From contig CAMPEJ010000007.1 of NCBI GenBank assembly GCA_946800325.1, positions 496,001 through 560,000 on the forward strand: DNA of 64,000 nucleotides, read 5' to 3'. Source of the DNA: Luzula sylvatica. Its lineage: Eukaryota > Streptophyta > Magnoliopsida > Poales > Juncaceae. Below are positions 12,649-27,800 of the stretch, piece by piece. The position numbers and the translations under genes are program-made. Position 1 is the first letter of the stretch. The number at the start of each line of letters is the position of its first letter. The notes under the pieces were generated by a model. It had not been told where the DNA came from. It was given only the letters and a program-made list of their open reading frames with translations, and did no database searches.

Positions 12649-15600
12649 GGAATCGTATCTTTTACTACATAACATTTCACCAAAATTTACAAACACTAAG
12701 AAAGTTTGTTTTTCGATTCAAAACAATCTGTTTATGCTTTGGGGAGTTCAAATAACTTATTTTGAGATCATTGGAATCGTATCTTTTACCACATAACATT
12801 TCACAAAAATTTACAAACACTAAGAAAGTTTGTTTTTCGATTCAAAACAATCTGTTTATGCTTTGGGGAGTTCAAATAACTTATTTTGAGATCATTTGAA
12901 TCGTATCTTTTACCACATAACATTTCACCAAACTTTACAAACACTAAGAAAGTTTGTTTTTCGATTCAAAACAATCTGTTTATGCTTTGGGGAGTTCAAA
13001 TAACGTATTTTGAGATTATTTGAATCGTATCTTTTACTACATAACATTTCACCAAAATTTACAAACACTAAGAAAGTTTGTTTTTCGATTCAAAACAATC
13101 TGGTTATGCTTTGGGGAGTTCAAATAACGTATTTTGAGATCATTTGAATCGTATCTTTTACCACGTAACATTTAATCAAAATTTACAAACACTGAGAAAG
13201 TTTGATTTTCGATTCAAAACAATCTGTTTATGCTTTGGGGAGTTCAAATAACATATTTTTAGATCATTCGAATCGTATCTTTTACCACATAACATTTCAC
13301 CAAAATTTACACACACTAAGAAAGTTTGTTTTTCGATTCAAAACAATCTGTTTATGCTTTGGGGAGTTCAAATAACGTATTTTGAGATTATTTGAATCGT
13401 ATCTTTTACTACATAACATTTCACCAAAATTTACAAACACTAAGAAAGTTTGTTTTTCGATTCAAAACAATCTGGTTATGCTTTGGGGAGTTCAAATAAC
13501 ATATTTTTAGATCATTCGAATCGTATCTTTTACCACATAACATTTCACCAAAATTTACAAACACTGAGAAAGTTTGATTTTCGATTCAAAACAATCTGTT
13601 TATGCTTTGGGGAGTTCAAATAACATATTTTTAGATCATTCGAATCGTATCTTTTACCACATAACATTTCACCAAAATTTACACACACTAAGAAAGTTTG
13701 TTTTTCGATTCAAAACAATCTGTTTATGCTTTGGGGAGTTCAAATAACTTATTTTGAGATCATTTGAATCGTATCTTTTACCACATAACATTTCACAAAA
13801 ATTTAGAAACACTAAGAAAGTTTAATTTTCGATTCAAAACAATCTGTTTTTGCTTTGGGGAGTTCAAATAACGTATTTTGAGATCATTTGAATCGTATCT
13901 TTTACTACATAACATTTCACCAAAATTTACAAACACTAAGAAAGTTTGTTTTTCGATTCAAAACAATCTGTTTATGCTTTGGGGAGTTCAAATAACGTAT
14001 TTTGAGATCATTTGAATCGTATCTTTTACCACATAACATTTCACCAAAATTTACAAACACTAAGAAAGTTTGTTTTTCGATTCAAAACAATCTGTTTATG
14101 CTTTGGGGAGTTCAAATAACGTATTTTGAGATCATTTGAATCGTATCTTTTACTACATAACATTTCACCAAAATTTACAAACACTAAGAAAGTTTGTTTT
14201 TCGATTCAAAACAATTTGTTTATGCTTTGGGGAGTTCAAATAACGTATTTTTAGATCATTCGAATCGTATCTTTTACCACATAACATTTCACCAAAATTT
14301 ACAAACACTAAGAAAGTTTGTTTTTCGATTCAAAACAATCTGTTTATGCTTTGGGGAGTTCAAATAACATATTTGTAGATCATTCGAATCGTATCTTTTA
14401 CCACATAACATTTCACCAAAATTTACAAACACTAAGAAAGTTTGTTTTTCGATTCAAAACAATTTGTTTATGCTTTGGGGAGTTCAAATAACGTATTTTG
14501 AGATCATTGGAATCGTATCTTTTACTACATAACATTTCACCAAAATTTACAAACACTGAGAAAGTTTGATTTTCGATTCAAAACAATCTGTTTATGCTTT
14601 GGGGAGTTCAAATAACGTATTTTTAGATCATTCGAATCGTATCTTTTACCACATAACATTTCACCAAAATTTACAAACACTAAGAAAGTTTGTTTTTCGA
14701 TTCAAAACAATCTGTTTATGCTTTGGGGAGTTCAAATAACGTATTTTGAGATCATTGGAATCGTATCTTTTACTACATAACATTTCACCAAAATTTACAA
14801 ACACTAAGAAAGTTTGTTTTTCGATTCAAAACAATCTGTTTATGCTTTGGGGAGTTCAAATAACTTATTTTGAGATCATTGGAATCGTATCTTTTACCAC
14901 ATAACATTTCACAAAAATTTACAAACACTAAGAAAGTTTGTTTTTCGATTCAAAACAATCTGTTTATGCTTTGGGGAGTTCAAATAACTTATTTTGAGAT
15001 CATTTGAATCGTATCTTTTACCACATAACATTTCACCAAACTTTACAAACACTAAGAAAGTTTGTTTTTCGATTCAAAACAATCTGTTTATGCTTTGGGG
15101 AGTTCAAATAACGTATTTTGAGATTATTTGAATCGTATCTTTTACCACATAACATTTCACCAAAATTTACAAACACTAAGAAAGTTTGTTTTTCGATTCA
15201 AAACAATCTGTTTATGCTTTGGGGAGTTCAAATAACGTATTTTGAGATCATTTGAATCGTATCTTTTACCACATAACATTTCACCAAAATTTAGAAACAC
15301 TGAGAAAGTTTGATTTTCGATTCAAAACAATCTGTTTATGCTTTGGGGAGTTCAAATAACATATTTTTAGATCATTCGAATCGTATCTTTTACCACATAA
15401 CATTTCACCAAAATTTACACACACTAAGAAAGTTTGTTTTTCGATTCAAAACAATCTGTTTATGCTTTGGGGAGTTCAAATAACTTATTTTGACATCATT
15501 TGAATCGTATCTTTTACCACATAACATTTCACCAAAATTTAGAAACACTAAGAAAGTTTAATTTTCGATTCAAAACAATCTGTTTTTGCTTTGGGGAGTT

Positions 15601-18600
15601 CAAATAACGTATTTTGAGATCATTTGAATCGTATCTTTTACTACATAACATTTCACCAAAATTTACAAACACTAAGAAAGTTTGTTTTTCGATTCAAAAC
15701 AATCTGTTTATGCTTTGGCGAGTTCAAATAACGTATTTTGAGATCATTTGAATCGTATCTTTTACCACATAACATTTCACCAAAATTTACAAACACTAAG
15801 AAAGTTTGTTTTTCGATTCAAAACAATCTGTTTATGCTTTGGGGAGTTCAAATAACGTATTTTGAGATCATTTGAGTCGTATCTTTTACTACATAACATT
15901 TCACCAAAATTTACAAACACTAAGAAAGTTTGTTTTTCGATTCAAAACAATTTGTTTATGCTTTGGGGAGTTCAAATAACGTATTTTTAGATCATTCGAA
16001 TCGTATCTTTTACCACATAACATTTCACCAAAATTTACAAACACTAAGAAAGTTTGTTTTTCGATTGAAAACAATCTGTTAATGCTTTGGGGAGTTCAAA
16101 TAACATATTTGTAGATCATTCGAATCGTATCTTTTACCACATAACATTTCACCAAAATTTACAAACACTAAGAAAGTTTGTTTTTCGATTCAAAACAATC
16201 TGTTTATGCTTTGGGGAGTTCAAATAACGTATTTTGAGATCATTGGAATCGTATCTTTTACTACATAACATTTCACCAAAATTTACAAACACTAAGAAAG
16301 TTTGTTTTTCGATTCAAAACAATCTGTTTATGCTTTGGGGAGTTCAAATAACGTATTTTGAGATCATTGGAATCGTATCTTTTACTATATAACATTTCAC
16401 CAAAATTTACAAACACTAAGAAAGTTCGTTTTTCGATTCAAAACAATCTGTTTATGCTTTCGGGAGTTCAAATAACGTATTTTGAGATCATTTGAATCGT
16501 ATCTTTTACCACATAACATTTCACCAAACTTTACAAACACTAAGAAAGTTTGTTTTTCGATTCAAAACAATCTGTTTATGCTTTGGGGAGTTCAAATAAC
16601 GTATTTTGAGATTATTTGAATCGTATCTTTTACCACATAACATTTCACCAAAATTTACAAACACTAAGAAAGTTTGTTTTTCGATTCAAAACAATCTGTT
16701 TATGCTTTGGGGAGTTCAAATAACGTATTTTGAGATCATTTGAATCGTATCTTTTACCACATAACATTTCACCAAAATTTACAAACACTGAGAAAGTTTG
16801 ATTTTCGATTCAAAACAATCTGTTTATGCTTTGGGGAGTTCAAATAACATATTTTTAGATCATTCGAATCGTATCTTTTACCACATAACATTTCACCAAA
16901 ATTTACAAACACTGAGAAAGTTTGTTTTTCGATTCAAAACAATCTGTTTATGCTTTGGGGAGTTCAAATAACGTATTTTGAGATCATTCGAATCGTATCT
17001 TTTACCACATAACATTTCACCAAAATTTACAAACACTAAGAAAGTTTGTTTTTCGATTCAAAACAATTTGTTTATGCTTTGGGGAGTTCAAATAACGTAT
17101 TTTTAGATCATTCGAATCGTATCTTTTACCACATAACATTTCACCAAAATTTACAAACACTAAGAAAGTTTGTTTTTCGATTCAAAACAATATGTTTATG
17201 CTTTGGGGAGTTCAAATAACGTATTTTGAGATCATTTGAATCGTATCTTTTACTACATAACATTTCACCAAAATTTACAAACACTAAGAAAGTTTGTTTT
17301 TCGATTCAAAACAATCTGTTTATGCTTTGGGGAGTTCAAATAACGTATTTTGAGATCATTTGATTCGTATCTTTTACCACATAACATTTCACCAAAATTT
17401 ACAAACACTAAGAAAGTTTGTTTTTCGATTCAAAACAATCTGTTTATGCTTTGGGGAGTTCAAATAACGTATTTTGAGATAATTTGAATCGTATCTTTTA
17501 CCACATAACATTTTACCAAAATTTACAAACACTAAGAAAGTTTGTTTTTCGATTCAAAACAATCTGTTTATGCTTTGGGGAGTTCAAATAACGTATTTTG
17601 AGATCATTTGAATCGTATCTTTTACCACATAACATTTCACCAAAATTTACAAACACTAAGAAAGTTTGTTTTTCGATTCAAAACAATTTGTTTATGCTTT
17701 GGGGAGTCCAAATAACGTATTTTGAGACCATTCGAATCGTATCTTTTACCACATAACATTTCACCAAAATTTACAAACGCTAAGAAAGTTTGTTTTTCGA
17801 TTCAAAACAATCTGTTTATGCTTTGGGGAGTTCAAATAACGTATTTTGAGATCATTTGAATCGTATCTTTTACTACATAACATTTCACCAAGATTTACAA
17901 ACGCTGAGAAAGTTTGTTTTTCGATTCAAAACAATCTGTTTATGCTTTGGGGAGTACAAATAACGTATTTTGAGATCATTTGAATCGTATCTTTTACCAC
18001 ATAACATTTCACCAAAATTTACAAACACTGAGAAAGTTTGATTTTCGATTCAAAACAATCTGTTTATGCTTTGGGGAGTTCAAATAACGTATTTTGAGAT
18101 CATTCGAATCGTATCTTTTACTACATAACATTTCACCAAAATTTACAAACACTGAGAAAGTTTGTTTTTCGATTCAAAACAATTTGTTTATGCTTTGGGG
18201 AGTTCAAATAACGTATTTTGAGATCATTCGAATCGTATCTTTTACCACATAACATTTCACCAAAATTTACAAACACTAAGAAAGTTTGTTTTTCGATTCA
18301 AAACAATCTGTTTATGCTTTGGGGAGTTCAAATAACGTATTTTGAGATCATTGGAATCGTATCTTTTACTACATAACATTTCACCAAAATTTACAAACAC
18401 TAAGAAAGTTTGTTTTTCGATTCAAAACAATCTGTTTATGCTTTGGGGAGTTCAAATAACTTATTTTGAGATCATTGGAATCGTATCTTTTACCACATAA
18501 CATTTCACAAAAATTTACAAACACTAAGAAAGTTTGTTTTTCGATTCAAAACAATCTGTTTATGCTTTGGGGAGTTCAAATAACTTATTTTGAGATCATT

Positions 18601-18972
18601 TGAATCGTATCTTTTACCACATAACATTTCACCAAACTTTACAAACACTGAGAAAGTTTGTTTTTCGATTCAAAACAATTTGTTTATGCATTGGGGAGTC
18701 CAAATAACGTATTTTGAGATTATTTGAATCGTATCTTTTACCACATAACATTTCACCAAAATTTACAAACACTAAGAAAGTTTGTTTTTCGATTCAAAAC
18801 AATTTGTTTATGCTTTGGGGAGTCCAAATAAAGTATTTTGAGACCATTCGAATCGTATCTTTTACCACATAACATTTCACCAAAATTTACAAACGCTAAG
18901 AAAGTTTGTTTTTCGATTCAAAACAATCTGTTTATGCTTTGGGGAGTTCAAATAACGTATTTTGAGATCATT
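12649..18972. repeat. Block c: region where new monomer types first appear (units 102-152)
   Basis: Several types absent from the first 12.6 kb start here. They are T109 (acttatttt, from unit 102), G83 (ctggttatg, from unit 105), the G21 unit with atttaatc (unit 106), C44 (acacac, from unit 107), and the G42/A60/A61/T86 unit (tttaatttt with tgtttttgc, unit 111). The older 12-unit order with the G1/G50 and G71/C93 units disappears. Units 102-116 and 119-131 are two related but unequal runs of these types. Units 137-146 repeat the set seen in units 54-63, including T4 and C120 units. Unit 150 looks mosaic, combining C37 with G50, T80 and C100. Unit 132 has several private changes (tactatat, aaagttcg). 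Confidence 0.75.
13145..13268. repeat. Marker monomer G21/atttaatc, first of seven copies
   Basis: This unit combines G21 (ccacgtaac), a changed 30-33 (atttaatc), G50, A61 and A109. It is the most heavily changed recurrent unit and so a good tracer for large-scale order. Copies are at 13145, 21701, 27529, 32489, 42285, 51337 and 60513 (unit starts), spaced by 69, 47, 40, 79, 73 and 74 units. The last copy also has G1. Each is flanked by a ctggttatg unit before and an acacac unit after. Confidence 0.85.
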
Positions 18973-21900
18973 TGAATCGTATCTTTTACTACATAACATT
19001 TCACCAAAATTTACAAACGCTGAGAAAGTTTGTTTTTCGATTCAAAACAATCTGTTTATGCTTTGGGGAGTTCAAATAACGTATTTTGAGATCATTTGAA
19101 CCGTATCTTTTACCACATAACATTTCACCAAAATTTACAAACACTGAGAAAGTTTGATTTTCGATTCAAAACAATCTGTTTATGCTTTGGGGAGTTCAAA
19201 TAACGTATTTTGAGATCATTCGAATCGTATCTTTTACTACATAACATTTCACCAAAATTTACAAACACTGAGAAAGTTTGTTTTTCGATTCAAAACAATT
19301 TGTTTATGCTTTGGGGAGTTCAAATAACGTATTTTGAGATCATTCGAATCGTATCTTTTACCACATAACATTTCACCAAAATTTACAAACACTAAGAAAG
19401 TTTGTTTTTCGATTCAAAACAATCTGTTTATGCTTTGGGGAGTTCAAATAACGTATTTTGAGATCATTTGAATCGTATCTTTTACCACATAACATTTCAC
19501 CAAAATTTACAAACACTGAGAAAGTTTGATTTTCGATTCAAAACAATCTGTTTATGCTTTGGGGAGTTCAAATAACATATTTTTAGATCATTTGAATCGT
19601 ATCTTTTACCACATAACATTTCACCAAAATTTACAAACACTGAGAAAGTTTGATTTTCGATTCAAAACAATCTGTTTATGCTTTGGGGAGTTCAAATAAC
19701 ATATTTTTAGATCATTCGAATCGTATCTTTTACCACATAACATTTCACCAAAATTTACAAACACTGAGAAAGTTTGTTTTTCGATTCAAAACAATCTGTT
19801 TATGCTTTGGGGAGTTCAAATAACGTATTTTGAGATCATTCGAATCGTATCTTTTACCACATAACATTTCACCAAAATTTACAAACACTAAGAAAGTTTG
19901 TTTTTCGATTCAAAACAATTTGTTTATGCTTTGGGGAGTTCAAATAACGTATTTTTAGATCATTCGAATCGTATCTTTTACCACATAACATTTCACCAAA
20001 ATTTACAAACACTAAGAAAGTTTGTTTTTCGATTCAAAACAATCTGTTTATGCTTTGGGGAGTTCAAATAACGTATTTTGAGATCATTTGAATCGTATCT
20101 TTTACTACATAACATTTCACCAAAATTTACAAACACTAAGAAAGTTTGTTTTTCGATTCAAAACAATCTGTTTATGCTTTGGGGAGTTCAAATAACGTAT
20201 TTTGAGATCATTTGATTCGTATCTTTTACCACATAACATTTCACCAAAATTTACAAACACTAAGAAAGTTTGTTTTTCGATTCAAAACAATCTGTTTATG
20301 CTTTGGGGAGTTCAAATAACGTATTTTGAGATAATTTGAATCGTATCTTTTACCACATAACATTTTACCAAAATTTACAAACACTAAGAAAGTTTGTTTT
20401 TCGATTCAAAACAATCTGTTTATGCTTTGGGGAGTTCAAATAACGTATTTTGAGATCATTTGAATCGTATCTTTTACCACATAACATTTCACCAAAATTT
20501 ACAAACACTAAGAAAGTTTGTTTTTCGATTCAAAACAATTTGTTTATGCTTTGGGGAGTCCAAATAACGTATTTTGAGACCATTCGAATCGTATCTTTTA
20601 CCACATAACATTTCACCAAAATTTACAAACGCTAAGAAAGTTTGTTTTTCGATTCAAAACAATCTGTTTATGCTTTGGGGAGTTCAAATAACGTATTTTG
20701 AGATCATTTGAATCGTATCTTTTACTACATAACATTTCACCAAAATTTACAAACGCTGAGAAAGTTTGTTTTTCGATTCAAAACAATCTGTTTATGCTTT
20801 GGGGAGTTCAAATAACGTATTTTGAGATCATTTGAATCGTATCTTTTACCACATAACATTTCACCAAAATTTACAAACACTGAGAAAGTTTGATTTTCGA
20901 TTCAAAACCATCTGTTTATGCTTTGGGGAGTTCAAATAACGTATTTTGAGATCATTCGAATCGTATCTTTTACTACATAACATTTCACCAAAATTTACAA
21001 ACACTGAGAAAGTTTGTTTTTCGATTCAAAACAATTTGTTTATGCTTTGGGGAGTTCAAATAACGTATTTTGAGATCATTCGAATCGTATCTTTTACCAC
21101 ATAACATTTCACCAAAATTTACAAACACTAAGAAAGTTTGTTTTTCGATTCAAAACAATCTGTTTATGCTTTGGGGAGTTCAAATAACGTATTTTGAGAT
21201 CATTGGAATCGTATCTTTTACTACATAACATTTCACCAAAATTTACAAACACTAAGAAAGTTTGTTTTTCGATTCAAAACAATCTGTTTATGCTTTGGGG
21301 AGTTCAAATAACTTATTTTGAGATCATTGGAATCGTATCTTTTACCACATAACATTTCACAAAAATTTACAAACACTAAGAAAGTTTGTTTTTCGATTCA
21401 AAACAATCTGTTTATGCTTTGGGGAGTTCAAATAACTTATTTTGAGATCATTTGAATCGTATCTTTTACCACATAACATTTCACCAAACTTTACAAACAC
21501 TAAGAAAGTTTGTTTTTCGATTCAAAACAATCTGTTTATGCTTTGGGGAGTTCAAATAACGTATTTTGAGATTATTTGAATCGTATCTTTTACTACATAA
21601 CATTTCACCAAAATTTACAAACACTAAGAAAGTTTGTTTTTCGATTCAAAACAATCTGGTTATGCTTTGGGGAGTTCAAATAACGTATTTTGAGATCATT
21701 TGAATCGTATCTTTTACCACGTAACATTTAATCAAAATTTACAAACACTGAGAAAGTTTGATTTTCGATTCAAAACAATCTGTTTATGCTTTGGGGAGTT
21801 CAAATAACATATTTTTAGATCATTCGAATCGTATCTTTTACCACATAACATTTCACCAAAATTTACACACACTAAGAAAGTTTGTTTTTCGATTCAAAAC

Positions 21901-24800
21901 AATCTGTTTATGCTTTGGGGAGTTCAAATAACGTATTTTGAGATTATTTGAATCGTATCTTTTACTACATAACATTTCACCAAAATTTACAAACACTAAG
22001 AAAGTTTGTTTTTCGATTCAAAACAATCTGGTTATGCTTTGGGGAGTTCAAATAACATATTTTTAGATCATTCGAATCGTATCTTTTACCACATAACATT
22101 TCACCAAAATTTACAAACACTGAGAAAGTTTGATTTTCGATTCAAAACAATCTGTTTATGCTTTGGGGAGTTCAAATAACATATTTTTAGATCATTCGAA
22201 TCGTATCTTTTACCACATAAAATTTCACCAAAATTTACACACACTAAGAAAGTTTGTTTTTCGATTCAAAACAATCTGTTTATGCTTTGGGGAGTTCAAA
22301 TAACTTATTTTGAGATCATTTGAATCGTATCTTTTACCACATAACATTTCACAAAAATTTAGAAACACTAAGAAAGTTTAATTTTCGATTCAAAACAATC
22401 TGTTTTTGCTTTGGGGAGTTCAAATAACGTATTTTGAGATCATTTGAATCGTATCTTTTACTACATAACATTTCACCAAAATTTACAAACACTAAGAAAG
22501 TTTGTTTTTCGATTCAAAACAATCTGTTTATGCTTTGGGGAGTTCAAATAACATATTTTTAGATCATTCGAATCGTATCTTTTACCACATAACATTTCAC
22601 CAAAATTTACACACACTAAGAAAGTTTGTTTTTCGATTCAAAACAATCTGTTTATGCTTTGGGGAGTTCAAATAACGTATTTTGAGATTATTTGAATCGT
22701 ATCTTTTACTACATAACATTTCACCAAAATTTACAAACACTAAGAAAGTTTGTTTTTCGATTCAAAACAATCTGGTTATGCTTTGGGGAGTTCAAATAAC
22801 ATATTTTTAGATCATTCGAATCGTATCTTTTACCACATAACATTTCACCAAAATTTACAAACACTGAGAAAGTTTGATTTTCGATTCAAAACAATCTGTT
22901 TATGCTTTGGGGAGTTCAAATAACATATTTTTAGATCATTCGAATCGTATCTTTTACCACATAACATTTCACAAAAATTTACAAACACTGAGAAAGTTTG
23001 ATTTTCGATTCAAAACAATCTGTTTATGCTTTGGGGAGTTCAAATAACATATTTTTAGATCATTCGAATCGTATCTTTTACCACATAACATTTCACCAAA
23101 ATTTACACACACTAAGAAAGTTTGTTTTTCGATTCAAAACGATCTGTTTATGCTTTGGGGAGTTCAAATAACTTATTTTGAGATCATTTGAATCGTATCT
23201 TTTAGCACATAACATTTCACAAAAATTTAGAAACACTAAGAAAGTTTAATTTTCGATTCAAAACAATCTGTTTTTGCTTTGGGGAGTTCAAATAACGTAT
23301 TTTGAGATCATTTGAATCGTATCTTTTACTACATAACATTTCACCAAAATTTACAAACACTAAGAAAGTTTGTTTTTCGATTCAAAACAATTTGTTTATG
23401 CTTTGGGGAGTTCAAATAACGTATTTTTAGATCATTCGAATCGTATCTTTTACCACATAACATTTCACCAAAATTTACAAACACTAAGAAAGTTTGTTTT
23501 TCGATTCAAAACAATCTGTTTATGCTTTGGGGAGTTCAAATAACATATTTGTAGATCATTCGAATCGTATCTTTTACCACATAACATTTCACCAAAATTT
23601 ACAAACACTAAGAAAGTTTGTTTTTCGATTCAAAACAATCTGTTTATGCTTTGGGGAGTTCAAATAACGTATTTTGAGATCATTTGAATCGTATCTTTTA
23701 CCACATAACATTTCACCAAAATTTACAAACACTAAGAAAGTTTGTTTTTCGATTGAAAACAATTTGTTTATGCTTTGGGGAGTTCAAATAACGTATTTTT
23801 AGATCATTCGAATCGTATCTTTTACCACATAACATTTCACCAAAATTTACAAACACTAAGAAAGTTTGTTTTTCGATTCAAAACAATCTGTTTATGCTTT
23901 GGGGAGTTCAAATAACGTATTTTGAGATCATTGGAATCGTATCTTTTACTACATAACATTTCACCAAAATTTACAAACACTAAGAAAGTTTGTTTTTCGA
24001 TTCAAAACAATCTGTTTATGCTTTGGGGAGTTCAAATAACGTATTTTGAGATCATTGGAATCGTATCTTTTACTACATAACATTTCACCAAAATTTACAA
24101 ACACTAAGAAAGTTTGTTTTTCGATTCAAAACAATCTGTTTATGCTTTGGGGAGTTCAAATAACGTATTTTGAGATCATTTGAATCGTATCTTTTACCAC
24201 ATAACATTTCACCAAACTTTACAAACACTAAGAAAGTTTGTTTTTCGATTCAAAACAATCTGTTTATGCTTTGGGGAGTTCAAATAACGTATTTTGAGAT
24301 TATTTGAATCGTATCTTTTACCACATAACATTTCACCAAAATTTACAAACACTAAGAAAGTTTGTTTTTCGATTCAAAACAATCTGTTTATGCTTTGGGG
24401 AGTTCAAATAACGTATTTTGAGATCATTTGAATCGTATCTTTTACCACATAACATTTCACCAAAATTTACAAACACTGAGAAAGTTTGATTTTCGATTCA
24501 AAACAATCTGTTTATGCTTTGGGGAGTTCAAATAACATATTTTTAGATCATTTGAATCGTATCTTTTACCACATAACATTTCACCAAAATTTACAAACAC
24601 TGAGAAAGTTTGATTTTCGATTCAAAACAATCTGTTTATGCTTTGGGGAGTTCAAATAACATATTTTTAGATCATTCGAATCGTATCTTGTACCACATAA
24701 CATTTCACCAAAATTTACAAACACTGAGAAAGTTTGTTTTTCGATTCAAAACAATCTGTTTATGCTTTGGGGAGTTCAAATAACGTATTTTTAGATCATT
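18973..24800. repeat. Block d, copy 1 of a 47-monomer (5,828-bp) tandem duplication (units 153-199)
   Basis: Rare markers recur exactly 5,828 bp later. These are C5 (gaaccg) in unit 154 (again in 201), C120 in 165 (again in 212), aaaccatc in 168 (again in 215), the G21/atttaatc unit 175 (again in 222), G17 (tttagcac) in 187 (again in 234) and G71 in 191 (again in 238). Private differences in this copy include A25 at 22221 and G14 at 24690. The block contains an internal short repeat: units 176-180 and 182-187 have nearly the same order of acacac, ctggttatg, actgag and tttaatttt types. Confidence 0.88.
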
Positions 24801-27800
24801 TGAATCGTATCTTTTACTACATAACATTTCACCAAAATTTACAAACGCTGAGAAAGTTTGTTTTTCGATTCAAAACAATCTGTTTATGCTTTGGGGAGTT
24901 CAAATAACGTATTTTGAGATCATTTGAACCGTATCTTTTACCACATAACATTTCACCAAAATTTACAAACACTGAGAAAGTTTGATTTTCGATTCAAAAC
25001 AATCTGTTTATGCTTTGGGGAGTTCAAATAACGTATTTTGAGATCATTCGAATCGTATCTTTTACTACATAACATTTCACCAAAATTTACAAACACTGAG
25101 AAAGTTTGTTTTTCGATTCAAAACAATTTGTTTATGCTTTGGGGAGTTCAAATAACGTATTTTGAGATCATTCGAATCGTATCTTTTACCACATAACATT
25201 TCACCAAAATTTACAAACACTAAGAAAGTTTGTTTTTCGATTCAAAACAATCTGTTTATGCTTTGGGGAGTTCAAATAACGTATTTTGAGATCATTTGAA
25301 TCGTATCTTTTACCACATAACATTTCACCAAAATTTACAAACACTGAGAAAGTTTGATTTTCGATTCAAAACAATCTGTTTATGCTTTGGGGAGTTCAAA
25401 TAACATATTTTTAGATCATTTGAATCGTATCTTTTACCACATAACATTTCACCAAAATTTACAAACACTGAGAAAGTTTGATTTTCGATTCAAAACAATC
25501 TGTTTATGCTTTGGGGAGTTCAAATAACATATTTTTAGATCATTCGAATCGTATCTTTTACCACATAACATTTCACCAAAATTTACAAACACTGAGAAAG
25601 TTTGTTTTTCGATTCAAAACAATCTGTTTATGCTTTGGGGAGTTCAAATAACGTATTTTGAGATCATTCGAATCGTATCTTTTACCACATAACATTTCAC
25701 CAAAATTTACAAACACTAAGAAAGTTTGTTTTTCGATTCAAAACAATTTGTTTATGCTTTGGGGAGTTCAAATAACGTATTTTTAGATCATTCGAATCGT
25801 ATCTTTTACCACATAACATTTCACCAAAATTTACAAACACTAAGAAAGTTTGTTTTTCGATTCAAAACAATCTGTTTATGCTTTGGGGAGTTCAAATAAC
25901 GTATTTTGAGATCATTTGAATCGTATCTTTTACTACATAACATTTCACCAAAATTTACAAACACTAAGAAAGTTTGTTTTTCGATTCAAAACAATCTGTT
26001 TATGCTTTGGGGAGTTCAAATAACGTATTTTGAGATCATTTGATTCGTATCTTTTACCACATAACATTTCACCAAAATTTACAAACACTAAGAAAGTTTG
26101 TTTTTCGATTCAAAACAATCTGTTTATGCTTTGGGGAGTTCAAATAACGTATTTTGAGATAATTTGAATCGTATCTTTTACCACATAACATTTTACCAAA
26201 ATTTACAAACACTAAGAAAGTTTGTTTTTCGATTCAAAACAATCTGTTTATGCTTTGGGGAGTTCAAATAACGTATTTTGAGATCATTTGAATCGTATCT
26301 TTTACCACATAACATTTCACCAAAATTTACAAACACTAAGAAAGTTTGTTTTTCGATTCAAAACAATTTGTTTATGCTTTGGGGAGTCCAAATAACGTAT
26401 TTTGAGACCATTCGAATCGTATCTTTTACCACATAACATTTCACCAAAATTTACAAACGCTAAGAAAGTTTGTTTTTCGATTCAAAACAATCTGTTTATG
26501 CTTTGGGGAGTTCAAATAACGTATTTTGAGATCATTTGAATCGTATCTTTTACTACATAACATTTCACCAAAATTTACAAACGCTGAGAAAGTTTGTTTT
26601 TCGATTCAAAACAATCTGTTTATGCTTTGGGGAGTTCAAATAACGTATTTTGAGATCATTTGAATCGTATCTTTTACCACATAACATTTCACCAAAATTT
26701 ACAAACACTGAGAAAATTTGATTTTCGATTCAAAACCATCTGTTTATGCTTTGGGGAGTTCAAATAACGTATTTTGAGATCATTCGAATCGTATCTTTTA
26801 CTACATAACATTTCACCAAAATTTACAAACACTGAGAAAGTTTGTTTTTCGATTCAAAACAATTTGTTTATGCTTTGGGGAGTTCAAATAACGTATTTTG
26901 AGATCATTCGAATCGTATCTTTTACCACATAACATTTCACCAAAATTTACAAACACTAAGAAAGTTTGTTTTTCGATTCAAAACAATCTGTTTATGCTTT
27001 GGGGAGTTCAAATAACGTATTTTGAGATCATTGGAATCGTATCTTTTACTACATAACATTTCACCAAAATTTACAAACACTAAGAAAGTTTGTTTTTCGA
27101 TTCAAAACAATCTGTTTATGCTTTGGGGAGTTCAAATAACTTATTTTGAGATCATTGGAATCGTATCTTTTACCACATAACATTTCACAAAAATTTACAA
27201 ACACTAAGAAAGTTTGTTTTTCGATTCAAAACAATCTGTTTATGCTTTGGGGAGTTCAAATAACTTATTTTGAGATCATTTGAATCGTATCTTTTACCAC
27301 ATAACATTTCACCAAACTTTACAAACACTAAGAAAGTTTGTTTTTCGATTCAAAACAATCTGTTTATGCTTTGGGGAGTTCAAATAACGTATTTTGAGAT
27401 TATTTGAATCGTATCTTTTACTACATAACATTTCACCAAAATTTACAAACACTAAGAAAGTTTGTTTTTCGATTCAAAACAATCTGGTTATGCTTTGGGG
27501 AGTTCAAATAACGTATTTTGAGATCATTTGAATCGTATCTTTTACCACGTAACATTTAATCAAAATTTACAAACACTGAGAAAGTTTGATTTTCGATTCA
27601 AAACAATCTGTTTATGCTTTGGGGAGTTCAAATAACATATTTTTAGATCATTCGAATCGTATCTTTTACCACATAACATTTCACCAAAATTTACACACAC
27701 TAAGAAAGTTTGTTTTTCGATTCAAAACAATCTGTTTATGCTTTGGGGAGTTCAAATAACGTATTTTGAGATTATTTGAATCGTATCTTTTACTACATAA

